Assembly (NCBI GenBank): GCA_034336665.1
Contig: CM067568.1
Coordinates: 40,342,770-40,406,769 of the forward strand
Origin: Luscinia megarhynchos
Taxonomy: Eukaryota > Chordata > Aves > Passeriformes > Turdidae
Reading direction: 5' to 3'
DNA: 64,000 nucleotides
Numbering within the stretch: position 1 is the stretch's first letter; each line of letters opens with the position of its first letter. Below the pieces are notes generated by a model. The model saw only the letters and a program-made list of their open reading frames with translations. It did no database searches and was not told where the DNA came from. The position numbers were made by a program, and so were the translations under genes. Below, piece by piece: positions 13,385 through 24,760 of this stretch.

Positions 13385-13530
13385 GACACATCAATTTTAA
13401 TCCTTGAAGCGTCCTAGTGAAGTAGATAAGTGAGTACTATTAGGCCTATTTTACAAAAGGAGAGACTAAATTAGCAGCTGAAATGATTTGTCCATGGCAA
13501 AAACTGCAGGTGAAGAGCAGGGACTAGGGG
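13385..13530 (-). mobile_element. MIR-type SINE remnant, antisense
   Basis: Read on the + strand it follows the reverse complement of the MIR core in order: a ttttaatcctt block near 13395, a tactattaggcctattttacaaaaggagagac block near 13435-13467 (MIR phrase for the tattttacagatgaggaaactg segment), and a tttgtccatggcaaaaactgcaggt block near 13488 (phrase for the cttgcccaaggtcacacagc segment). Divergence is high, as expected for an ancient amniote SINE. Confidence 0.55.
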
Positions 13531-13649
13531 AGAAGGGTCTGGTTCACAGACCCCATCAGGTAACCATTCCCTCTTGACCTTGGAGATCTCTCCATTAGTT
13601 TGAAGCCACACCATTCCATCTGGAGCAGAGGGAATGGGGAAAGTGAATG

Positions 13650-14010
13650 CTTCATTCGTTACATTTTCCCCCTTCTTTTTTCTGCTGGCAAATTAATTGT
13701 AATGCTATTGACATATGTTAATTTGAAATTATTGATTAATCTCTTGTAGCAAATAAACCTTGGTTTGTAAACAGGCCATCAGAAATACACTGGATTTATG
13801 CTGCCATTAAAGAACTGGGTATATTTTTGTGTAGAAAAAACTGAAAAGTCAAAAAATGGTTATCTTCTCATTGTGGAATATTTAATTGTTAAATGAAAAA
13901 GCCTCTACAATGCAGGGCTGTGTTTTACCAAACGGTAAAAGGGAGCAATTGTACGAGACCAATTTTCATTGTTGTTAATTAGGTGTTCAATTTAAGTTGG
14001 TCTTCATTAC
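13650..14010. promoter_or_regulatory. Candidate conserved non-coding element
   Basis: This AT-rich stretch has homeodomain-type words (taattgta, ttaattag, attgattaatc), E-box-like and Sox-like words (cattgttgtt), no simple repeats and no transposon consensus. The part near 13940-14000, with gcaattgtacgagacc and ttaattaggtgttc, reads like a deeply conserved developmental enhancer. Conservation cannot be measured from one sequence, so this is pattern recognition only. Confidence 0.35.
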
Positions 14011-17000
14011 TGTTTAAACATTTGCCCCCAAAATACTTATTTTAACCCTCAAAAGAATATTTCTGAGGAGAAGCCTTATATAAGGAGATTCTTGCAGTGT
14101 ATTTCTTCCCCTTTGTTTTCCTATATCTTCAGGGCAAAGTATTGGCACATAGTTCAACTTATGCTACAAGTCAAACAAACAGCCTTGTATCACTAACCAG
14201 TTGTCTGACAGACAAGTCTGAGACTGATTTCTTAGCCAGCTGATAGAATAATCTTTTGAAAAAAACAGTGCTTGTTACTGGGCTTCATATTTACTTATTT
14301 ATGGTAGTGTAGCAGGATTAACCATTGTTATCCCTGTGTTTGGTTCACATAGGAACTAAACCTACTGTAGCTGCAAGGCATCACTAGAGGCTGTACCTTC
14401 CTCTGTGCCAGACTAAATATGTGCTTCTGCCCACAGTCCTAGGCTTACCACCACATTTGACATTTAAATAGTAGGTTCTGTATGAAATTAGAACTTATGT
14501 GAAACAAGTTGAGGGGTATTAGATCAGTTCTAAAGGACTCAAGCCTTTATCAAAACTTTTGTCTTCGGTCCTTGGGCGCTGGTTGTTACTAACACGTGGA
14601 GTGCAGACTGATTGTGGGGGTGGGATTCCTTCCCACCCCTTCAGTACACTTGGGGGACTGTTTGAGGAGTCGTGATCCTTTACTGTCCTGGTCCTGACAA
14701 TACCTTTCCTAGAGCTGAAGAGAAATTTCAGCTCCCAGAAGGGCCATTCAGACCCTCGTTCCCTTGCACTAGGTGACTCGCAAAGGCTGTGGGTGTGTTC
14801 ACTGCAGCTGCAGGAGCAGAGGGAAGGGTTGGCCATGGGGCAGTGCCCTGAGGAGGAGACTTGGCCCCTTCCACCACACATACATCTGTAGATGCTTAGC
14901 TCTGCATGGTGGTGTGGGACATTTGTGAAGCCCTACATAGCCTACACCCCAAATTTGTATCTATAAGGTCAGCAGGGGCTCATTGTGCTGAATGTGAGAA
15001 GCCCTTTACTGTCAGATGTTCTTTTACTCAAGAGTAAAGACTGAAATGGAAGAGGGGTACTGAAGACTGATTATTCTGGCTATTATTTCTGGAATTAAGA
15101 CCTCAACAAGTGTGTGTGTGCTTTCTGAAGTCTTGTTCTTTAATACTAAGCAAAACTAAGTGTCAATATTAGTGCTTTGCAATGCTATGGGCAATTTATC
15201 TCACAACACTTTTAAATGGCTCAATATCAGAGTCTTAATTTTAATAAAAAGATGATCAAGTGATTTGACCATGTCTGTATATCAGGTTCATACCAGATTT
15301 AAGATGAGATATGACAGAAATCTTGTAAAAACTCAGATGTCTGAGATTTGGATTCACAACTCAGGCCTTCAGAGCTCTGCTCCCAGTGTCAGGTTGGTCT
15401 GTCTTCAGCAGTTGCATATCAGATTGAAAGTGTCTTTCCCAGTTTTCCTTTGAGCATTTAATTTGGGTATGCCTACTTTTTGTTCCAATACATTAGAATC
15501 TCTAAGGACTCCAAGGGTAATGCTTTTTACAATTTGCAAGTATATTTGCTTTATGTCCTGTAAATAAATTGTGCTTTTTAAAAATCTATTTTAATCCGTG
15601 CCTATTTTTTCTCTTTCATGATAAGCATATAAAAGTCTCATCTTGTTGGAATTTGCAAGTACTGAAATAATGAATACTGAGAATATTTTATTTTCCAGGT
15701 CTTTGGTTTCAGTGCAGCCCCTGCTGTGCTATTAATATAGCACTTTTGCCAACTATAAAAACGAAAACAAATGCATATGAAACCATGTAAGAGTCTGTTT
15801 CTCTTTTCTTTCTAATGGAAATTAAAATACCTGCAGCAAATCAGAATCACACCTGTGAGTCTAAGTTTGTATTAAACCCCAGAGCCTTTGGATGTTCTAA
15901 TATCCTGGTTATGTAAAATGCAGTTTAAATGGAGAGAAGTGTTTTTCCTTGTGTTGTGGTGACAGTTCTGGACCTGATCTGAATCTGCAACTGCTGACAG
16001 TTATGGAAGAGGATGAAGTTAATTGACAAGTCAGCTTGAAAACAAAGGTTCTTTGAAGATTTAGAGGAGTTAAAGGATAGAAGGAAAGGGATAAAATGGT
16101 TCTGCTATCCCTGGGCTCTAATGAATGTAAGTAGTGCATATTGGAAGGTATTTTAAAGCTGATGCCTGGAATAGCTGGATCATTTCATGTTTCTTGGGAC
16201 AGCAGGTCTGGATTTGCTGTGGATGGTACCAGTTGGCATCTACAGATGTTGTGTTGTGTCAGATCACCGTGGGGGCTGGCAGCTTGCTGGTGACTGGACA
16301 GGGTCCTTGTCGGGCAGGACGTGTCCCTCTGGCTCCAGAGAGGCAGCTACACAGACTGGGGAGAGAGCAGGGAGGGAGGGGCAGTCCCCAGCCTGTGTCC
16401 TGGCCTGCTTGCGACCCTGACTTGTCCTTGTTGGACATTCTTTTCTTACTAAAACAGACTCCCTTTGCTGAGTCTCCTGCATGTTTTTGTAAGTAAGTAA
16501 TATCCAAGATAGGCCACTGTACCCAAAAGGAGATGCTTTTGTGAGGGCCACTATCTTTATAATGACTGAGTTGGATTCTGCAGAGGAGCTTCCTCTATCC
16601 ATAAGTCCCCACGTAACTGTACTTTTGGCAAGTTCCCATTGCAGGCCTGTCCTCTCCTGCCACAAAAGAAGAAATGCTGTGTGCTCCAGTCTCTGCACCC
16701 CAGATTATCCTCTGACTGGTTTTGTACCACAAGGGCTCAGTGTTGCTTGGTGTGTGCTTCAGATCCCAGGGGCAGCTTAGGAAGTGATGCTTCATGGTAA
16801 GGCACTAAAATGCTTTGCCTTCTATGTTTGTACTAAATGAAATTGCAAGCTTGTATCCAAATGATGGGCTCTTTTCACAGTATTTCACAATACTCCCATA
16901 TGTTTAGTTACAGCTTGCCTTTTCTTTTAGACTATCTTCTAGTGGCATTCCAAATTTTGTCTTTGTTTTATGCTGCCACTCACAAGTGTGTATAAGGTCC

Positions 17001-18016
17001 CACTCAAGGAAACTAGTGTTAGGGTGTCACAAATAGAAGATTCCTGGGAACACTAGAAATGGCCATTATTTTTTCCTGTATATTATGTTTATTTGTACTT
17101 TTTTCCAAAGGCAGATAAAAGAAAAAGGATTTTGTAGCAATTGGGATGGGGAGGGATGAAGAATTGACTTATCTTGTCTCTTTATCACTTTGCCTGTTAA
17201 ACATTATTATTGCTCTTATGGGGCTTCTAAACACTTCTAATTAGAAATTATGCTAATAAAGTCTGTTGTGACATGGAAATGCACTTCATTGCTTATATGC
17301 CTCATTACTGTGTTTTAGTACTCTGCAAAACACAGTATCCTTTCCTAGGGCAATGTGGAGTAGGAAAGAATAGGGAAGGAGAGGCTTCAGTGCCAAAAGG
17401 TTGCATCTGGAGGACTCAACTTTTTTTCCCAGCTCTGCAGTTGAATGACTTGACCTACAAACAGGAAAGGCATGAGGAGTGCTCAGCACCAGGGATGCTG
17501 AGATTTGAAATCTGTAACTGAATAGTCAAAACTAAGGCCACATTTCTTAAGAAAGCTGTCTGTGATACTGTGCTCTGCCCTTCTCACATTCTGCCCCTTG
17601 GACCTGTATTTTTGTGAATTGAGCTGTCCCAGCTTCTGTTGGAGTATTAAAATACTCGAAGCTGGATCCTGTTTTGATGCACAGAAAAAAGCAGACCTGC
17701 TGCTGGCAGAGTGATGTACACCATTCCTTCACCAGTAGTAGGAATCAAATTTAGGAATACCATCACCAGGAGCACTAGCCTCTTAATGCCAGAACTAAAG
17801 AGGTGCCTTTGTGGCAGCCTTTGGGCCATTGAGGACTTGATCCTCAGCTGTGTTGCCTTGTGTACATGAATGCAAATAATTAGAGCCAAACATGACACAA
17901 CTATTTTTCACTGACTGAATTGAGACAGTAGGCTGTAGGAAGAAAACTGATGGGTATTGTTCTTTAGAAAGAGAGAGTGGGGGAAAATAAAGATGCAAAG
18001 ATGTCCAAAGATAGAT

Positions 18017-18038
18017 ATATCTTTCTTTCTTTCTTTCC
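18017..18038 (+). repeat. Short (CTTT)n microsatellite
   Basis: About four copies of the tetranucleotide CTTT, slightly interrupted at the 3' end. No function is suggested. Confidence 0.7.
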
Positions 18039-21000
18039 TTGAAATTTAAGTACTAGTTTTGTCTGCCTGAAAGCTTTCCACAAAGAATCTCTGAGTTAGA
18101 AATCAATACTTTTGATTAAAAACTGTTACTGAATAAATATGATCTGTCTGTAACATCTAGCAGATAGGTTTCTTTTATATCTTTGTTATCTTTGTTTTTT
18201 GTTTCTCAGCTCAGTGGAGTTGTTTGGTGTGGGGAGTGTGGTCAGAGGAATTAATTTCAAATTCCCTTACTCTTCTGAATGTACTCCTTAACTCAAATGG
18301 GACAGTTTAGGCAGGTTCTGGGAACCAGTTTATCTGTGCTATATAAATTGATTTTAATCACAGTTGGCACAATTCTAGAAACTCCTTGAAATGACCACAG
18401 AATTGTTTGTGAGAGCTTTGCAGAATAATTTCACTCTTGCTCTCCCATTTGTCTCAAAATCTGCTCTGTCAATGCTCTTGCCAATGCTCTTTGCTGACCA
18501 GAGATTACATTAAAATAAAATCTCTTAATATAAGAGACTATTTCTTTCTTCCCTTTAGCTTCCCTGAGTCATTGAACTCAAAACTAGTGTCATTGACCTA
18601 ACAGATTAAACAGTTCATTAGCATTCATATTTTCAATCGTGTATATTAGCTGTTTGTTTCCACTACTGCGTGCAAAATTCTCTTGGACTATAAAGATGAC
18701 TTTGATCAGATACTCTGAACTGAGGCATCCCCCAGAGAAAAAAGATCCTGCAAATCCAATGTCAGTCTGGTACTCTGTGGTGCTTAAGATAGTTCCATAT
18801 TCAAAAGCAAAAGGTTATGAAAGTGGATAGAAGCTAAAGGAAGGAATAGCATGTAAGCAATTCAGGCAGAACTTTTTTCTTCAGTGTGGGACAGTCAGAA
18901 ATTTTAAAGAAAGCAGTAGTCAGCAAGATAAGAAAATATACATGAAGAGCAGTTCTAGGCAACTGCCACAGAGAAAAGTAGCAGATGTCAGTGGTGGGAA
19001 AGATCAACAATATTGTGCCATTTTAATGTCACTTGAGGAGTTTCTTTAAAATCTGCTTTTACAAGTTTTTTCAAGTTCCAGAAGGCCCAAAGTGGGAAAA
19101 TATCTGAATAAGGGGCTCTGATGAGAAAAATGACAAGATATGGGTACATTGCAATTAGGAGATGAGGACTTACACATTAAAACAATGATGCACTTGGATC
19201 CTTTGTTTTTACTGTGTCTTAGCATGGAGCAGGGAGAACTAGGCAGGTCTTGAGAAGCAGTGACTTTTAAATGGCTTCTATAAAGCAAATATATTGAATA
19301 AAGGAATAAGACTGCTTCACAGTCAGGCACTGAAATTGTTTGTACTAGCAGGTCACTGCAGTGGATCATTGGAAGGTACTGCAGTTTTTAAAATTATTAA
19401 AACAATAGTTTCCTAGTTGAGTATTTGAGTGTTGAGACGTTTATTTGTTAGGTGATGCTGGACAGCATGAGCAAATAAATGAGAAGATTCAAAGAAAAGT
19501 ATTGGGAAAGCAGGGGGTATGGAAAAGAGGGTGCTCTAAGCTAAAAGGAAGCAGCAAATAACAGTATTAAAAGTTAAGACTACTCAGTGTTGCTGTGTTT
19601 CTTGGTGTTACTTTTGTATCAGTATATCTCACTAAACAGTGAGACACTGTGGGACACTCCACAGCGAACCAGAGCTGGGTCTGGGCACCTTTGCATCTTC
19701 TGTTTCCAACTTCCTAGCAAAGATGTTTGACTTTCTTGCTTTGCAGTCTGGGAGTTTGGGGCAAAGGGACAGGACAGAGGTTTAAGAGAGGTACAAGGTT
19801 GGTACTTTGAGAAACGTAATCTGAGGATGGACTGGGAAGCTGTAAATCAGAATTTAAGGCAAATGAAGGTGTCACCTAAAGAACAAGCTGCTTTGTGAAA
19901 AGCTGAACACTCTCAGTGTCTAACAACATACCTGCATCATGAACTCACCCTTGAGGAATAAATGTCCTCTGGGCATCTTCAGCCTTAATCATAAACATTG
20001 CACACCAAGTAATTCCTTTTGGTATCGTGATATTGATGTAGAGGTGTGGCTTTCTGCAAGTTCAGGGTGTAGCAGTAGAATATTCCCATTTAGTGCTAGG
20101 GAGTTTTGAAACCCCAAAAGTGCTCTTGGTATGTATCTTAAGGCTGTGATTTACTTCTTGGGCATCCCATTACCCTTGTCAGCTTGAGTGGGATTATTAG
20201 TCTTCTTTTCGTGTTTATCTGTTTAGGAGGATATATCTCAGCAGACCTATGGCTCAAGTATTCATGGCTTACAGAGGAGCTGTGACTCCATTGTTCTGTG
20301 TGTACATCCAAGCTGCATGATAAGCAGAATTGTGCAAGCAATTGTGCTTTGACAGAGAGTTAGGAGAGACAGAGCTAGGATATGTCAGCAAGACCTTTAT
20401 CCTTGCAGTTTCAGACTGCATGAAGTACTGTCCTGGCTGTCTCCAAGCTGGATTGCCTGGTTGTCTCTGCTAATCATCTGAGCATGTGTGGGAATGTTTT
20501 CTGGCACTGCAGCTGGCCATTGCAGGATGGTCTGACTGTGCTCATAAACATGCAGAACAAGAAGGTTATATGAAAACTGGGCATGGGGAATGGTCATAGG
20601 CATATCCTAACCTTTAAGTTGTGCTCCTAGTTAAATGAGAAAATTATATTGGAGAGAGTTCTAATAGTTCAGAATTGCAAACTGCCATGTTCCAAAGTCT
20701 AGGAGTACACCCTGGCTCCATTTCATTTGTTAATGTTGGTATACAGTCTCTTAGTTTGACTTTCACTATGACAGTCCATTTCTCCAATGTTTCTAAAACC
20801 CTTTACAAGGAATTCAGAAGAACAAGGCCCTCAAGCAGAGATAAATAGCTTATAGTAATATAAGTAAACTGAAAATGCTGTTGGAACTGGGCTGCTTAGT
20901 TCTGCTGCTGTATGTGGTCAACACTTGAAGCAGAAGTTTCTCATATTGGTGACTGAGATGCCACTGGAGAACAGATGAGCTCTCCCAACCACTGCAGGTA

Positions 21001-21789
21001 TGCTGATTGTGGGTCTAAAGCCAGCAGTGTTAGACAACCAATCTATGCTAGATACAGGGTTTGAAGTTGCCACCATTAAGTAAATGGTGCAGGGAGCCCC
21101 CAGTGCATCTTTCCTCTAAAGAAGCTTTGTGTTAAGAAGTTATTAAAAGGAAATGAGATCTCTTTCATCCAGTTTGCTGTGTAGATGTCTCCCATGCACT
21201 TCCCTGTAGGGAACATCCTTGTATTTGAAGCAGGAAAATGGTGAGTGAAGTTATCTGGATTTCAGCACATATGTGTGGCAGCAGCTCATTGCAAAAATCT
21301 TATTGGGAAAGAGAGGCAAACTCCAATCTCATTGAGCTTCATGTTCCTGATTAGTATTTTAGTAATATTAATGCTCATCAACCTGCTACATGGTCTTTGA
21401 GAGGATTAATTAATCGTTACTTCTAATAGCCTTAGAGATGTTGCTGCAGAGATACCAGAAAGAAAGGGAGGATTGCTATCCTTATGGGACAGAGGGTGTA
21501 GGGAAAGAAGGACAGAAGGAGCAGTTGCTAGAATCTGTGAAAGTCAGAGCAATGTCTGTATGCTTGGCTGTGGGCCCCTCTGCATATTAAGAGGGTTTTT
21601 GAAATGGCTGTCTGTGTGGTGCTTGGGTACAAGTGACCTGCCCTCCCCTTGCTTGTGCTCCTCCACTGTTTGTCTTGGTCCTTTGCTCCCACTGCTCTGC
21701 GTGCTCCTGCCTCCCCCTCGTGCGCATGCACCCCTCTGCTCGCAGCCAGGTTCATCAAAAAACAAGCGTGTCTCCATGGGAACTGAGAG

Positions 21790-21960
21790 ACAGCTGAAAA
21801 ATGGCAGCTAAATGCAGCTGCCCCTCATTTAATATCGACTCTGGCACTGACAGAACAGATAATGGGCAATAACACACCATTATGCTGCGGGGAAATGAAA
21901 TGCTTCAGCAGACGCCTGTCATGCTGCAGGGATTTATTTGTTACTGTACCAGCAGAGATT
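21790..21960. promoter_or_regulatory. Candidate conserved non-coding element
   Basis: A unique, mixed-composition stretch with words such as catttaatatcgac, gggcaataacacacc and gggatttatttgttac, bordered downstream by a long pyrimidine tract. It has no repeat consensus and no splice-flanked open frame consistent with a neurexin exon. It is proposed as a regulatory element only from its texture. Confidence 0.3.
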
Positions 21961-22135
21961 TCTCTCCCCTTCTGTCTATCACTTTTTCTCCTTCCCTCTT
22001 CTTTTTCTTCTTCTTTCCCTTTTCTGCCTGTTGTCTCCACTTGGCCCTTTTGCTTTCCTCTATATCTTTGTATTCCTTCTTTCTTATTTTTCTTCTTTCC
22101 CCACCTCTTTTCCCACTTGCTTTCTCTGTCATGTT
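21958..22135 (+). repeat. Long polypyrimidine tract
   Basis: About 178 nt that are overwhelmingly C and T on the + strand, the sense strand of the gene, with TTCTTC and CTTTCC words typical of PTB-type binding. No AG with an exon-like continuation follows directly. The overlapping reading frames, rich in Phe, Leu, Ser and Pro, are artefacts. Confidence 0.7.
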
Positions 22136-24549
22136 CTCTGGTTTTATTGTTCCTGATGTTGAAAATTGCTATGTCTGAAGCCCAAGGGTTATGTGGAGCT
22201 CCAAGCTTTTTGCACCTTTCAGATATCCCATGTTCTTCCTAGTGCTTCTCCCTTTTGTCTGTGTGCACGTCAGTATAACTCTAGTAAGGATGAAGTTTAC
22301 TGGATGAACCTTCTACCAACATATTTCTGTGGGCTGTGTTTTAATTTGGCAAATGGAACATCACGCAATGAAAGTTTTTGATGGAAATGTAAAGGATAGC
22401 ACCGGTGGGAGGGATGTACTGCTTCTTGTGGTGCCAGAGTTTGTGACCACAGAGTGCCCAGAGGTTGGGCAGTTTACATCTAGGTTGTGGTTCATGTTGG
22501 TTTCTAAAGATTCCTAATGTTGTGACTCTTTCACATCTTAATTATTCAGGGTTAGTTTCACTTAGTAACTGCTCTGGGTTTAGTTTTTCTTAAATGTCCT
22601 GGTTGTGCAAATCTGAGATGAAACAAGGGGCCCTGATGATAGCAAGTGATCCTCTCTCAGGATTTTAAGACCTGTCCCTCTGCAGATAAAGCTTTCAACT
22701 AAACAATAAACGTTCTGGTACCTACCTTTTAGCTGGAAGAAATGGATTCCTGTGAAACTTGTTGCTTGGACTCCAAGGCTGCTCTGTAAAAGTAAAAGAG
22801 CTGTCTGTGGGCGCAGTTCATGCAAAGGCATGCCTCTTTTCAGTACAGGCTATCTCCTGCACATTTTCTTGCAAAGAACCATGAAATCCTCATAGACCTA
22901 TAGTCATGTGGGTGTAGCTGCACCCCGGGAGTGATCTTCACAGGCCCCGAGGGTCTAAACGTGCATTTGATGGGTGGAGTAGAGCAGCTATCATCTTCTC
23001 CCACAGAATGTGCACCATCTTGCAGTGTGGGGTCCCAATCCCACGAGGTGGCAGAGCCCTGGCAGCTGCCCAGTCCCTATTTACTGCAGCTAACGTTGTA
23101 GCCATGTCCAGAATCACATCACATCAGTCCCTGTGGGCTTGATGCAGAGCCTGTTTGACTTGACTTGCTTGTACCTATGACTTTGTTAATCTAGTTATGC
23201 AAAGAGCTCATTTGAATACAGATATACTTTATAAATTCTTTTGTAAGTGTGCCTGGGCCCTTATGAAAAAAAACCCCAAACATACTAGTAAAGTTGTGTT
23301 TTCTGCCAGTGTAACGACATGTTCACCCGTGATTTTGTCATTGTTGATATGATGATTACAGGGGATATATTGGATGGATTTTTTTGTGCACCTAGTTGGT
23401 GTCTGTGCCATTAAATCTTAAGGCAGGAGTAGGCCTAAATTCTCTAAGTGATGTATTACACACATTCTGCCATATGGACCTAGAATAGGATCATTCTTCT
23501 TTTCCTTAAGTGTGATGGAGTGAGCAAATCTAGCTAAGGAGATTTTTAGAAAGCAAGTTTTGCAAGGACTCATTGCAGTTCAGTTTTAAGCAGTATTAAT
23601 CTTATGAACCCCCTTGTTATTCTAGGACAGCCTTGTTGTTCTAATCCAGTCTTTGATAAAATACATTGATTATGACCTGCAAATCATCTACATTTTTGGC
23701 ACTTGGATAATGTTTGGTTTAAAGTTCCAAGGCTATGGAGTAAGTGACCATTGCTTGAATCCTATCAGTTTCCCAGAAATATTTACACCTCTGTGTAAAA
23801 TCTGACTCTTAAGTTTTCCAAGTTCATCAGCCCTCACTGTGATTTGTGACAAATCAGGGCAGGGGAATCTTTAATACAATACAGGTAAGATAATGAATGA
23901 TTGCTAGGGGAAAGCAGATAATGAGAAAGAAGGAAAGATTCTTTTGGCTTATGTCCTGGTAAACCCTCATATCTCTGCAGAGGAGCTTACTTAAGCAGAA
24001 TATTTCCAAAATATCAGCATACATCCTACATACCTGATTTTATTTACTTTTTCACTGCAAATGTAGAACGTGCTCCTCAGGACTCAGATGAAATAGGCAA
24101 CTTTGAGACATGGCAGCTTGATGTGCAGTTGAGTGATAAAGATAATATTCGTTCTCACTGATACTTTGGTTATGTTCCAGTAGACTTTGGGAGCAGCTCT
24201 TAGGCAGCTATGGGTTTTCCACTACTTTTTCCAATGTTTTTAAAATTAATCCCTGCTGTAAGATATTGAAACAGTAGGAAGGTGATTTCTGCTTTAGGTT
24301 TCAAAGAAAGCAAGTTGGAGTCCAAAAATCCTTAATTGATGTAATTCTACCACTTCTCTGAACTAGGAGATTTTTAAGTATAAAGGCTATTCAGAGCTCT
24401 CTCTCTCTCCACAGTTGAAATGACAGTGAACTGACCCCCATTTCAATTGCATACCCTGCCAGCTTCTTGAGCCATGGTGCTTATTAATGAAATAAGCAAA
24501 CATGGAAGTGTCTCAAGGGTTTTTTTTTTCCTGTTTTTCTTTTTTTCCC

Positions 24550-24760
24550 CCACTCTCTCAACAAACCTGCAGTCATTAAGTGCCGTCATGAGAGAGGAAT
24601 CAGCTTGTTAAAAAGAAAAGCTCTGATTTTTAAAATTTTTCATTTATGAAGAATCCCATCAGGAGCAGGCTGTGATTAATACACATAATTGAAACAAATT
24701 GCAGCTAACTGCAGAAAAGTGTCTCCCAGCTGCTGACAGAAGGAAATTGCTGACAGCCTT
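24550..24760. promoter_or_regulatory. Candidate conserved non-coding element
   Basis: The block contains gtcattaagtgccgtcatg, gtgattaatacacataattg and gcagctaactgcag, a mix of homeodomain-like and E-box-like words (CAGCTG near 24728). It lies in repeat-free sequence and follows a T/C-rich run at 24518-24560. Conservation is not testable here. Confidence 0.33.

Noticed and set aside
14519..14881. GC-richer patch with a 120-codon minus-strand frame
   Set aside because: I could not match it to an LTR, CR1 or protein family; it may be an unknown repeat but nothing supports a call.
16264..16698. 144-codon open frame on the minus strand
   Set aside because: Low-complexity, no domain, and overlapping frames on both strands show a region poor in stops by chance.
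23860..23890. Possible zero-length recursive splice site (acag|gtaaga at 23884/23885)
   Set aside because: The preceding bases are AT-rich with no real pyrimidine tract, so a ratcheting site is unlikely.
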